Shown piece by piece: positions 17,581 through 25,892 of a stretch of 48,183 bases of DNA. Location of the stretch: assembly GCA_023227965.1 (NCBI GenBank), contig JALOCA010000026.1, forward strand, positions 1-48,183, read 5' to 3'. Under the pieces are notes generated by a model. The model saw only the letters and a program-made list of their open reading frames with translations, was not told where the DNA came from and did not search any database. The position numbers were made by a program, and so were the translations under genes. Position 1 is the first letter of the stretch. The number at the start of each line of letters is the position of its first letter. This DNA comes from Lentimicrobiaceae bacterium (GTDB lineage: Bacteria > Bacteroidota > Bacteroidia > Bacteroidales > JALOCA01).

Positions 17581-17631
17581 GTAATTCGTAATTGATTCCT
17601 GTAATTCGTAATTTTTAATTTGTAATTGATT
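17581..17631 (+). repeat. GTAATTCGTAATT short direct repeats
   Basis: GTAATTCGTAATT starts at 17581 and again at 17601, and a third related unit (GTAATTGATT) starts at 17622, giving spacings of 20 and 21 nt. They run directly into the longer 21-bp array that begins at 17646. The 80 nt before them, back to the zinc-ribbon start, are featureless and A+T-rich. Confidence 0.6.
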
Positions 17632-17645
17632 TTGGTAATACACTT

Positions 17646-18001
17646 CATTTCACTGTTAAACTCTTTCATTTTACGGATAAACCCCTCCATTTCAAAGGCT
17701 GACTGCTTCATTTCACTGTTCAACCCTTTCGTTTAATAGATAGGCCTCTCCATTTCACAGGCAGACCGGTAGATTTCACAGGCGTACCTTTCTATTTCTT
17801 GAATGAACCACATCATCTACCTGACTAACCATATTATTTCAATAATAAACTACATCATTTCATTAGCAAACCGCTTCATTTTACTGGCAAACCACAGTTT
17901 TTCGGTTACAAACAGCTATTTCATGAAAATTATCCCTGTATTTCAATAATCAGTAATTTCATTTTATCATTGATTTGCTACATCTTACTTCTGTTTTGCT
18001 G
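17646..18001 (+). repeat. Degenerate 21-bp tandem array, about 17 units
   Basis: The core CATTTCA (with C/T/G at the first base) recurs at 17646, 17667, 17688, 17709, 17730, 17751, 17772, 17793, 17814, 17835, 17856 and 17877, that is exactly every 21 nt. It continues with small slips at about 17898, 17917, 17939, 17960 and 17981. Within units 1-12, base 3 (T), base 5 (T) and base 16 (C) never change, bases 2, 4 and 15 change once, and base 18 is essentially random. The unit consensus is CATTTCACTGGCAAACC plus four variable bases. In the + frame set by the core most units read as a heptapeptide like HFTGKPL, with in-frame stops in units 3 and 9. From 18002 to 18147 I see only A+T-rich spacer with no gene. 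Confidence 0.85.
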
Positions 18002-18147
18002 TGTTTATAGCTTACACTCTTGTATTAATATATTTATTTCCCCAAATTGATATATCATACAAGAATTATTATTGTACACCATTTTAAAAATAAAAGAACG
18101 TGTATAAAAAATGCATATAAAATTAAGCTATAAAAATCGCATGTAAG

Positions 18148-18215
18148 AAAAAATCCAAGAGAAGGATGTTTTTATCCAATAGAATGCTCTTTTTATCCAA
18201 CAGAAAATTTTTTAA
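18148..18215 (+). repeat. Left copy of a dispersed direct repeat made of three 21-bp units
   Basis: Three head-to-tail 21-nt units start at 18153, 18174 and 18195. Each begins ATCCAA, and the first two end in a T5 run. Positions 18148-18174 (27 nt) are identical to 25736-25762. The copy lies 50 nt upstream of the PorP/SprF-like start, so it may include part of that gene's control region. The same frame is broken here by stop codons. Confidence 0.8.
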
Positions 18216-18265
18216 TAAAAATAATTCTGTTTATTTTTACAATCTTAAAAAATAATTATCATAAA

Positions 18266-19330
18266 ATGAAATATAGAAATGTAGTATTATTTTTTATTGT
18301 AGGTATGCTTTATCAACAATTGAATGCGCAGGATCCTAACTTTTCGCAGTTTTATAATTGCCCAACCTATTATAACCCGGCATTTACGGGCTACAATGAT
18401 TTCTTTTGTCTGGGAAAAGCATGGAAAACGGAATATTATAATACTTTTAGGACTAATTACCGGAAATTTAAATACGATATTGATGATAATGGATTCAGAA
18501 CTGCAAATATTAGTTATGATATCGGCATTATTCCGAAAAATATGAGAAAGGAAAATTCAATAGGGGTTGGTATTATTACTTTAGATACCAAGGAAGGTTT
18601 CTATAATACTCAGTCAGTTGGAATATCCCTTGCAAGCGGAGTTCTTTTTTCTGAAGATAAAAAACTGAGGATAGGTTTGTTGGTAAATACCATTAAAAAA
18701 TCAATAACTTCTTTGGATTTAACTTTTAGCAGCCAATTAGATGCCGTAATGGGAAAGGTGGACCCATATAATAGGTATACCGCTTCAACTGATATTGGGT
18801 GGTTTAAATATTACGATGTGTCCTTCGGTTCAGTTTTTACCTATGGGTTATGTCGAAACTCAAGTTATGGAGAGCCGGTAAACAACTGGATTTTCGGATT
18901 ATCGGCACATCATATTTATAATAATGCTTCATATACTTTTAATAATAAAAATGAAAGAATTCCAAAGAGGTATATCGCCCAGATTAATTACAATAAATCA
19001 ATTTGTACCGGGAATAAAATATATAAATACAACCGTCTTTCGCTGGCATCGGCTTTTGAGCATCAGGATAAGTTTAATACTTTGACTATAGGTGGAAATT
19101 ATTATACTTATCCTGTTCTTTTCGGCTTTTGGGCAAGGAACATAATGGTTGATAAATCCGACCTTTCAGGAATTATTGAAGTTGGTTATGATTTATTTAA
19201 GCCCGATTTGCATAAATTGCTTATAAAATGTGTATTGGATTATGATTTTTGCATGTCAAACCGGCGTTATACTTATGGCGATTCTATAGAATTTACCATG
19301 ATTATCAAGTATAATTATCTTTATGAGTAA
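18266..19330 (+). CDS. PorP/SprF-family type IX secretion membrane protein
   Basis: The protein has 354 residues. A signal peptide (MKYRNVVLFFIVGMLYQQLNAQ) is followed at once by the family signature DPNFSQFYNCPTYYNPAFTG. The rest is an outer-membrane beta-barrel with strands such as SIGVGIITLDTKEG and IFGLSAHHIYNN. Family knowledge: PorP/SprF proteins work with the T9SS and are needed for export of cargo with the type B (gliding-associated) C-terminal domain. Such genes commonly sit next to their cargo. That fits here: the convergent neighbour is a 1439-aa protein with exactly that domain, its stop only 5 nt away. The core T9SS genes are not in the window. Confidence 0.9.
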   Translation: MKYRNVVLFFIVGMLYQQLNAQDPNFSQFYNCPTYYNPAFTGYNDFFCLGKAWKTEYYNTFRTNYRKFKYDIDDNGFRTANISYDIGIIPKNMRKENSIGVGIITLDTKEGFYNTQSVGISLASGVLFSEDKKLRIGLLVNTIKKSITSLDLTFSSQLDAVMGKVDPYNRYTASTDIGWFKYYDVSFGSVFTYGLCRNSSYGEPVNNWIFGLSAHHIYNNASYTFNNKNERIPKRYIAQINYNKSICTGNKIYKYNRLSLASAFEHQDKFNTLTIGGNYYTYPVLFGFWARNIMVDKSDLSGIIEVGYDLFKPDLHKLLIKCVLDYDFCMSNRRYTYGDSIEFTMIIKYNYLYE

Positions 19331-19347
19331 TTTATCTAATAAATTAC
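19327..19347. terminator. Inverted repeat spanning both convergent stop codons
   Basis: GTAATTTAT (19327-19335) and ATAAATTAC (19339-19347) are perfect 9-bp arms around CTA. The repeat contains the TAA of the PorP/SprF gene and the TAG of the PKD gene. An RNA hairpin could form from either strand, so a bidirectional terminator is plausible, but the stem is A+T-only apart from its ends and no long T-run follows. Confidence 0.45.
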
Positions 19348-22300
19348 ATTTATGATGCCGGTATTTTTATAGCTATTGTTTGGTTTCGGAGCACCATTAA
19401 CAAATTCCAGTTCAGTAATTATCCAGTAATAGGTTCCTTCCATTACTCTTTGATTTTTAAAAGTTCCATCCCAGCTTTCTGCCGGTTCAAAATTTTCTAT
19501 TTTATCCGATTCCCACATTAAGTTATCCCATTTATCATAAATTTTAATATGATATTTTGTTAAGCCTATTCCTTTAGGGGTAAATACTCTGTCTTCTGGT
19601 ATATCACTCGAAAACCACAAAGCGTTAGGAAGATATAACTTATAAAAAAATAAATCATAACTGATTAAGGTATCATCCGAACAGCCATATTCATTAAAAC
19701 TTCTTAGGGTAATAATATGCGAACCCAGAGTTGTTATTTCAACTTGGGGATTTATCTCTGTTGATATTGAATCATTATCAAGATACCACACATAATCGGT
19801 AGCTTCACCCGATTGATTATATGTTTGCAGGTAAGCAGGTAATTTCGTTACATCGGTTTGGGCAGACTGAAAATCGAACATAAAACTGCTTTTTGGCGTA
19901 GGTAGCACCCTTATCTGTCGGTAAGCCGTGTCGGTGCAATTACTGCTTGCTTCAGAAACAAGAGTTATAATATAAACTCCAGGTTTATTATAAACGTGAA
20001 AAGGGTTTGCGCTATGAGGACTTCCGTCCCCAAAATCCCATAAATAGTATAAGGAAGTTGTATCGGGAATTAAACTTACAATATATGGAGCACAATCATC
20101 ATTTATAGGGTTAATGAAAGCCGTAGGAGAATCTTTTACATAAATCTTTTTAATAAGAGAGTCAGAGCAATGCAATAATGATTCTCCTTTCAGTTTGATG
20201 TAAAATAATCCTGTAGTATCATATAAATGAGTGGGGTTGAAATCGGTAGAATAAGTGTTATCGCCAAAGTCCCATGTATATCCATAGAGATTATTTGAAT
20301 AGTTTTCGATTTCAAGTCTTTCCTTTTTGCAGATACTATCCTGGTTTATGGTAAAATTAAACTCTGGAACATCATAGACATTGATATTTATTTGAGTAGA
20401 ATCAACACTGCAGGTGTCTTTTGAGGCAATCCATAGATATGCATTGTATTGTCCTGAATGAGTATAAATAAATTCCGGATTTTGTAAGGTTGAACTGTTA
20501 TTTCCGTCGCCAAATTTCCATAAGTAAAAATATGCTCCGAATGAAGCCTCAGAATTAAAATGTACTGTAAGTGGCGGACATCCTGAAGCATTATCAACAT
20601 TAAGTATAGCTTTTGTTCTGTTTGGCAATACGAGGATAGAATCAATTATGCTATCCTTTCCACAATCATTCAATGCGGTTAATTTTACATAATAAGTTGT
20701 ATCGCGATTTCCATAATAGTAAAAACAGTGTTTTACAATAGAATCATTCGTTGTTACAGGCATTGTTGTATCTCCCCAATTCCATGTATAATAATCGGGT
20801 AGTCCTATTGATTTATTCGAAAATTCTATACAGCGCGGAGAGCAAAGCCGAGTGTAACCCTGCTTAAATTTTGCTTTTGGTAAAGGGTGTATAACGAAAT
20901 TATCGGAATAACTCAAAATGCCACATCGGTTTCGAAGGTTTACAGTTATAGTGTAAATAGTATCTGTATAATTACTTTGAACGAAATACAAAGTTGTATC
21001 TGTAAAACAGCTTTTGGAATAGGGTATAAAGGTATTATTTTGGCATAGCCACGAAAATTCTATGCTGTTGTCATACATTTTATGATCGAAATGTATGCTT
21101 ACTTCTAATGTATCGCCACAATGGTTAGCCGGATTAAAATTCGAGAAGTTAAATTGGGGCTGTAGAGGTGCATCAATAACTACAATATTAAATGTGTCGC
21201 TATTATTGCAACCATAACGTGAAAATGCATTAATGATCACAGTATAAATTCCAGTAGAAGTATATGTATGGTTGGCGATGATATTAGGCGAATAGGTTGT
21301 ATCAGTGTGTCCATCGCCAAAATTCCAATAACATTTATTTGTAAAATAAATGTTTAACAAATCGAAGCTTTTATTTATACTTACGCAAAATGTATCAGGC
21401 TGATGAACCAAAACAGGTAGTGGATCAACCTGGAAGATTAACTGATCCTGACTATCGCAAAAGGGATAGTTTATTGTATCCTTGCAATGTAATGTAAATA
21501 AATAATTGCCAGGTACGGTTGTAGTAAAATCGCCATTAACAGTATCATTAAAAATTATATCGGAACTGTTGCACGACCACCAATGCTGATTTGTTTGGCA
21601 GTTTCCTTCAATATGAAAATTTGTATTCTGAATACAATTTCCGGTATCCAATCCTGCATTGACAGAAGGCAGAGCAATTACTGTTACATAAAAACTACTG
21701 TCAACGGTACAATTCTGGATATTCCCATACATAAAATTAATTTTGAACAATCCGGCTTGGTTTGGAGTAAAATATCCATCATCAGTAATGGTACACGGAG
21801 TGGATAAATCGCAACTCCATCCGGTGTTTGCAAGTTGATGGTTTACTCTCGCCCTAAAATAAACTGGAGCTTGCGATAAACAAACAGATATATTTTGTGG
21901 AAACTCGGTTATTACTGGTCGGTTAATAATTTCAATAGAGTCAGCAAGTGTAAATATCCCACATTCATTATGAGCAGTAATAGTAATTCCAAATGTACCT
22001 GGATTGTTGTATATAATATTTCCGGGTATTTTATTTGAAGAAGATGAAGGCACTCCTCCTTCAAACTGCCATGAATAAGTATCTATGGTACCAAAGGCAG
22101 AATCGAAAATTGCTGTTGGCATATAATTATATGGTGTACAATTTGGACCTAGTGAATGAGAATAGGTAATATTGGGTTTGTCTTTAGCAATAATATTTAT
22201 AAATATTGTACTGTCGGAACAGTTATTTTCAGCTTTCAATGATACTTTATAAATTCCTTTTGAAGTAAACCTGATTACAGGATTTATAGATGTTGAATCT

Positions 22301-23655
22301 GAATGTATAAATACAAAACCTGTATCGGGGATTATAGTCCATTTAAAAGTTAACTCTCCTCCGCTCGATTGATTTGTGAAGTTTACTTCAAAAGGAATGC
22401 AGCCCTGATTAGTATTTTGAGTGGCTTTTGCAACTGGTTCGGGGTCTATTTCTATTTTAAAAAAAGCAGTATCTTTTCCACAAAAATTATTGGCTATCAA
22501 AAATCCATCGAATGTTCCTGATGTGTTGAACGTTTGTGATGGAGGGCTGTAACCTGTATAAGTCAAACCATTACCAAGATCCCAGAAATATGTATCATTG
22601 GATGCACACCCTGGTCCAAAACCCGAATATGATAAATTATTATAATTAATTGGCTGACCGATACATCCTTTTAGTCCTGAGGTATCAACTCTGGCAATGG
22701 ATTTCGACCAAATAATACTTGTCGTTCGTGTTGAGCTTCCGTTGCCACATGTATTAGCAATTGACATCACAACCGAAAAGTAATGACTTGGATTAGGACA
22801 GGATGAATTTATATAAGTATGTTCGATTAAGTTGTTGTACAATATAACACTATCGTGAGTCCAGTAAACCATGCTTGATCCATCGCCGAAATCAAAATCA
22901 TAAGTTGTAGATGGCGAATTATCTGTATGTCCGCTAATGATAAACTGGTATGTCTCGGGTGCACATGTTGGTGAATAACTCCCATTAAGGTCAATCGCAC
23001 CTTGGGGATAGGCTTCGTTGCCTACTATATATGTTGTCGTTCCCATGCATCCATTATCTCCCAAAGCAGAAAATACTAGGTTAAAAGCGCCAAGCTGGGT
23101 ATAAGTATGCTGTAAATTAATAAATCCAATTACAAGCCCCGTGGCAAGAGGAGAGCCATCTCCCCAGTCAATAGTGTAGCTTCCCGATGTAATACAGAAA
23201 TTATTTGGGGTTATATCGTTTACGGAGATTGTAAAATTTGGATTTGCAGGTGATGGAGGGGGATCATTATAGCAATTTTTAAACTCCGGAGAGCTCAAAT
23301 TTTCGTGTAATTGTGGTTCGGGGCGTCTTTTAACCTGAACAACTTTTTGTACTGTATCCCCAAGAGGGTTGTTATGGGAAGTATCGTGCACAATTAATGT
23401 AACTGCATAGTTTTGGGTGCCACAACCGAAGACATTAAATATATGCTTAGGGTTTGCAATATGCGAATATCCATCGCTGAAACTCCAGTTGTAAACATAT
23501 TTTGCAGGATTGCCTCCTGTTACTGTTGAAGTAAAACTTATGTTTGTACCCGAACAGGTATTATCGGGAGTAAATGTAAAATCTACCGATAATTGTGCTA
23601 AAAGGGGATATGTAATAAATATTAAGCTGACCACTAACAGTTGTTTTTTCATCAA
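19336..23655 (-). CDS. Giant PKD-repeat surface protein with type B T9SS C-terminal domain
   Basis: A 1439-residue protein with a signal peptide (MMKKQLLVVSLIFITYPLLAQ). It consists mostly of PKD-like beta-sandwich repeats, seen as WSFSDG (57-62), WGDG (164-167), DFGDG (255-259), WDLGNG (358-363) and later WNFGDG, WNWGDT, WKFGDG, WDFGDN and WDFGDG, each followed by a strand such as HTYTSTGIYTVIINA. At least ten repeats are present, several with paired Cys. The final 100 residues are the gliding-associated (CHU_C) T9SS domain: YLPNALWF, FTPKGIGLTKYHIKIYDKWD, SWDGTFKNQRVMEGTYYWII. Family knowledge implies export by T9SS and cell-surface adhesion or matrix roles. No enzyme domain is visible. It is convergent with the PorP/SprF gene. 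Confidence 0.9.
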   Translation of the reverse strand: MMKKQLLVVSLIFITYPLLAQLSVDFTFTPDNTCSGTNISFTSTVTGGNPAKYVYNWSFSDGYSHIANPKHIFNVFGCGTQNYAVTLIVHDTSHNNPLGDTVQKVVQVKRRPEPQLHENLSSPEFKNCYNDPPPSPANPNFTISVNDITPNNFCITSGSYTIDWGDGSPLATGLVIGFINLQHTYTQLGAFNLVFSALGDNGCMGTTTYIVGNEAYPQGAIDLNGSYSPTCAPETYQFIISGHTDNSPSTTYDFDFGDGSSMVYWTHDSVILYNNLIEHTYINSSCPNPSHYFSVVMSIANTCGNGSSTRTTSIIWSKSIARVDTSGLKGCIGQPINYNNLSYSGFGPGCASNDTYFWDLGNGLTYTGYSPPSQTFNTSGTFDGFLIANNFCGKDTAFFKIEIDPEPVAKATQNTNQGCIPFEVNFTNQSSGGELTFKWTIIPDTGFVFIHSDSTSINPVIRFTSKGIYKVSLKAENNCSDSTIFINIIAKDKPNITYSHSLGPNCTPYNYMPTAIFDSAFGTIDTYSWQFEGGVPSSSSNKIPGNIIYNNPGTFGITITAHNECGIFTLADSIEIINRPVITEFPQNISVCLSQAPVYFRARVNHQLANTGWSCDLSTPCTITDDGYFTPNQAGLFKINFMYGNIQNCTVDSSFYVTVIALPSVNAGLDTGNCIQNTNFHIEGNCQTNQHWWSCNSSDIIFNDTVNGDFTTTVPGNYLFTLHCKDTINYPFCDSQDQLIFQVDPLPVLVHQPDTFCVSINKSFDLLNIYFTNKCYWNFGDGHTDTTYSPNIIANHTYTSTGIYTVIINAFSRYGCNNSDTFNIVVIDAPLQPQFNFSNFNPANHCGDTLEVSIHFDHKMYDNSIEFSWLCQNNTFIPYSKSCFTDTTLYFVQSNYTDTIYTITVNLRNRCGILSYSDNFVIHPLPKAKFKQGYTRLCSPRCIEFSNKSIGLPDYYTWNWGDTTMPVTTNDSIVKHCFYYYGNRDTTYYVKLTALNDCGKDSIIDSILVLPNRTKAILNVDNASGCPPLTVHFNSEASFGAYFYLWKFGDGNNSSTLQNPEFIYTHSGQYNAYLWIASKDTCSVDSTQININVYDVPEFNFTINQDSICKKERLEIENYSNNLYGYTWDFGDNTYSTDFNPTHLYDTTGLFYIKLKGESLLHCSDSLIKKIYVKDSPTAFINPINDDCAPYIVSLIPDTTSLYYLWDFGDGSPHSANPFHVYNKPGVYIITLVSEASSNCTDTAYRQIRVLPTPKSSFMFDFQSAQTDVTKLPAYLQTYNQSGEATDYVWYLDNDSISTEINPQVEITTLGSHIITLRSFNEYGCSDDTLISYDLFFYKLYLPNALWFSSDIPEDRVFTPKGIGLTKYHIKIYDKWDNLMWESDKIENFEPAESWDGTFKNQRVMEGTYYWIITELEFVNGAPKPNNSYKNTGIINVIY

Positions 23656-23743
23656 TAAATAAATTTAAAACATGTGACAGATACGCTAACGACATTTAAT
23701 GAATTTATCCCGAAAATTAGGATATCGTTTCAGGGTATTGTAA

Positions 23744-25360
23744 TTATTTTCTTAATATTTGAAGTTTAACTGTTTCCTTCATCAGATTATCAATCTCAAA
23801 TAAGATTATATATTCACCATCAGCCAATTGTGGTAACGTGATGTTGGTATTGTTTTCAATATGATGATTTTTATAAAGTAAATTTCCATTCAAATCGTAG
23901 ATATAAAAATGGCATGGCCATTTAATAAAATTTGGCAAAACAATATTTATTTCATTTTTTGCAGGATTTGGAAATATCTTTAATATTTTGCTGTTTTCAA
24001 TAATTCCGACAGTTGATTTTCTCCAACCAATATCATAATTACTATATCCTGAGCTATATCCCGTGGTGTTTGAACCAGTATTGTTATCGGAAGCTCTTAC
24101 CCAATAGTAATATTCTATACCTGGTAATGCTGTAGTGTCAGAATATTCTGTGTTTATTATCCATTCGTTAAACGATTTAGTTGAAGTTTCAGGATTGTTT
24201 TCTGTGTTTCTATATACCATATAATAATACCCAGGCAGTGTTTCATTCCAATAAATATTAACTGCTGTAGTATCTTCTCCATCTGAAGCATTTATACCGG
24301 TAGGAGCATCTATAAGGTTTTGAAAAATAAAACTTTTAATCTCAATTTCAATGTCATTATTATTTGCGGGAGGGTTTAAATAAAGCCAAAGATTTATTCT
24401 CGTATTTTCCCTGTTTGGAACAGGCATATACTCTCCGTAATATTTCCATGTATTGAATAAGTTATTTTCACCATCATAGCTATTGAAAAATACAGTGTCA
24501 TTAGTCCATATAAATTCATGTATAGAATTTTCTGCCGAGCCAACATTTAAGCGGTAACGATTGCCGGTAACATCCCAAGGCTGTATTACATATTGAAAAT
24601 TTGAATCTGCTTCATTTCCCCAGCGTGATGCCTCTAAATCAATTTCGGCGTAATAATTATTGTTTGCATAGTCATCCCAGGTAAATAATCCCAATACCGC
24701 ATTCTTATCCAATGTGTCCAGGCGATTATTTATTGAAAATCTATATTTCCCGTAACCTAATGAAGTGTCGGCAATTACTTCAGAGCAATACCATAATCCA
24801 TCATCAGGATGATGTGCAATTTTTAAATGTAAATGTTGTTCTTCATCTATAAAAATATCAGATGTGTCAGCAGAAAACAAATTTGGACCTGGTCCTATGG
24901 CACATCCTGCCGAATTATTTTTAACTGTCCATTGTAAACCTGAAAATTCTATTTTTCTTTTTCCTTGTTTACGAATTGTATTACAGTTAGGAAACTGGTA
25001 TAGCTCATCGGGTAATTTATTCTGAAATGAAATCCCTGGAATCGTATAACTGTCAGGTACAATAAATGCTGTAAATCTGTCTGCATAAGCATCACATCCA
25101 CCTGTTGTAACATTACAATACCATGAACTGTCGGGTAATATTATAGTGAGTGGCGAAGAACCATAAGGTTTTACCCACCACCAACCATCAAAATATAAAT
25201 AAACAAGTATTCTTTGATCGCTTATAGTTGTATTGGAAATTTTCCCAGTGAGATATTCAGTGCTTTCCCATGCAGGAATATGATTAAATGAAACAGTTTG
25301 CGAAAATGAAACTTCTGATAACAATAAAATTGCAATAATTAATGAATGAAATTTTTTCAT
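23744..25360 (-). CDS. Secreted GH16-like protein with FnIII domain and type A T9SS sorting domain
   Basis: The protein has 538 residues. After the signal peptide (to about residue 20) comes a Trp/Tyr-rich beta domain (DGWWWVKPYGSSP, near 58-70). Next is a concanavalin-like domain at about 135-350. It includes LHLKIAHHPDDGLWYCSEVI, GYGKYRFSI and the acidic triad EIDLE (Glu239, Asp241, Glu243), as in family 16 beta-glucanases. A fibronectin type III domain follows (about 353-450; YYYMVYRNTEN, YYYWVRASDNN). The last 80 residues are the type A T9SS domain (ILKIFPNPAKNEINI ... DGEYIILFEI). Substrate is not predictable beyond a beta-linked glycan, and a non-catalytic binding role is possible. It is 88 nt upstream of the PKD gene on the same strand. 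Confidence 0.78.
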   Translation of the reverse strand: MKKFHSLIIAILLLSEVSFSQTVSFNHIPAWESTEYLTGKISNTTISDQRILVYLYFDGWWWVKPYGSSPLTIILPDSSWYCNVTTGGCDAYADRFTAFIVPDSYTIPGISFQNKLPDELYQFPNCNTIRKQGKRKIEFSGLQWTVKNNSAGCAIGPGPNLFSADTSDIFIDEEQHLHLKIAHHPDDGLWYCSEVIADTSLGYGKYRFSINNRLDTLDKNAVLGLFTWDDYANNNYYAEIDLEASRWGNEADSNFQYVIQPWDVTGNRYRLNVGSAENSIHEFIWTNDTVFFNSYDGENNLFNTWKYYGEYMPVPNRENTRINLWLYLNPPANNNDIEIEIKSFIFQNLIDAPTGINASDGEDTTAVNIYWNETLPGYYYMVYRNTENNPETSTKSFNEWIINTEYSDTTALPGIEYYYWVRASDNNTGSNTTGYSSGYSNYDIGWRKSTVGIIENSKILKIFPNPAKNEINIVLPNFIKWPCHFYIYDLNGNLLYKNHHIENNTNITLPQLADGEYIILFEIDNLMKETVKLQILRK

Positions 25361-25523
25361 TTAGAGTAAATTATATTTAAGGATTGTTTGACTTATTTCA
25401 AACTGTAATTACAATTGTAGCATATAAATGTCGTATTTGGATTTACTGTATTGCATTCATGACAGTTTTAATTAATTAATTATTTATCAATGTTTTATAT
25501 TAAATATTTTACTCTTCCCTTCT

Positions 25524-25679
25524 CTACTCAACTTTTATTTCGAGGCTCTCATCTTTTCTTATTTCAAATTCAATGGAATAAGGTTGAAAGCCAGAGATGA
25601 TTACTTTGAAGATATAGTTGTCTGGTTCTTTTAGTTGAATGGTAAACTCCCCGTTGGCTTCAGATAATGTTTCAATAAT
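25524..25679 (-). pseudogene. Remnant of a carboxypeptidase-regulatory-like domain gene
   Basis: The minus strand encodes 51 sense codons ending at a TAG (25526-25524) and preceded directly by an in-frame TAA. There is no start codon. The peptide includes SEANGEFTIQLKEPDNYIFK and SGFQPYSIEFEI, which fits the second half of a carboxypeptidase-regulatory-like domain: the xxNGxFxIxL strand followed by a VxxxGY/FxP strand. The N-terminal half and signal peptide are missing. It is most likely the 3' stub of a deleted exported protein. Confidence 0.65.
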
Positions 25680-25735
25680 TTAAAAATTGACTTTAAAAAG
25701 GTCAATAAAATTAATGAATGAAAATATTATGCAAA

Positions 25736-25803
25736 AAAAAATCCAAGAGAAGGATGTTTTTACCCAAGAGAATACCCTTTTTATCCAATAAATGGATATT
25801 TTT
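25736..25803 (+). repeat. Right copy of the dispersed direct repeat (three 21-bp units)
   Basis: Units of 21 nt start at 25741, 25762 and 25783, beginning ATCCAA, ACCCAA and ATCCAA and each ending in a T5 run. Positions 25736-25762 equal 18148-18174 exactly. Unlike the left copy, an ATG at 25729 is in frame and opens a 20-codon ORF through two and a third units (IQEKDVF, TQENTLF, IQ-stop) ending at 25791. Confidence 0.8.
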
Positions 25804-25892
25804 GACTTTAATAAAGATATGTTACCATTAAATATAAAGGCAAGATATCAGCTTAAACCATGCTATAGAGTATTAGGTTTTAATTGCATTTT

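Larger units (their letters stand above)
25361..25892. other. 532-nt spacer with palindromes, a gene remnant and a repeat
   Basis: The spacer separates the GH16-like gene from the response regulator. It holds overlapping palindromes TGTAATTACA (25404-25413) and TACAATTGTA (25410-25419) about 50-60 nt upstream of the GH16-like start, which could be an operator. It also holds a truncated regulatory-like domain (25524-25679) and the right copy of the dispersed 21-bp repeat (25736-25803). From 25804 to 25892 nothing is recognised. Confidence 0.6.

Noticed and set aside
17646..18001. The 21-bp array as a CRISPR
   Set aside because: There are no unique spacers between repeats: the whole 21 bp is the degenerate unit, and no cas gene is nearby.
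17302..18265. Insertion sequence or integron around the repeats
   Set aside because: No transposase, integrase, terminal inverted repeats or target duplications were seen.
25381..25460. A LytTR binding site resembling TACAGTT direct repeats
   Set aside because: Only one TACAGTTTGA-like half site is seen on the minus strand; no second copy at the expected two-turn spacing.
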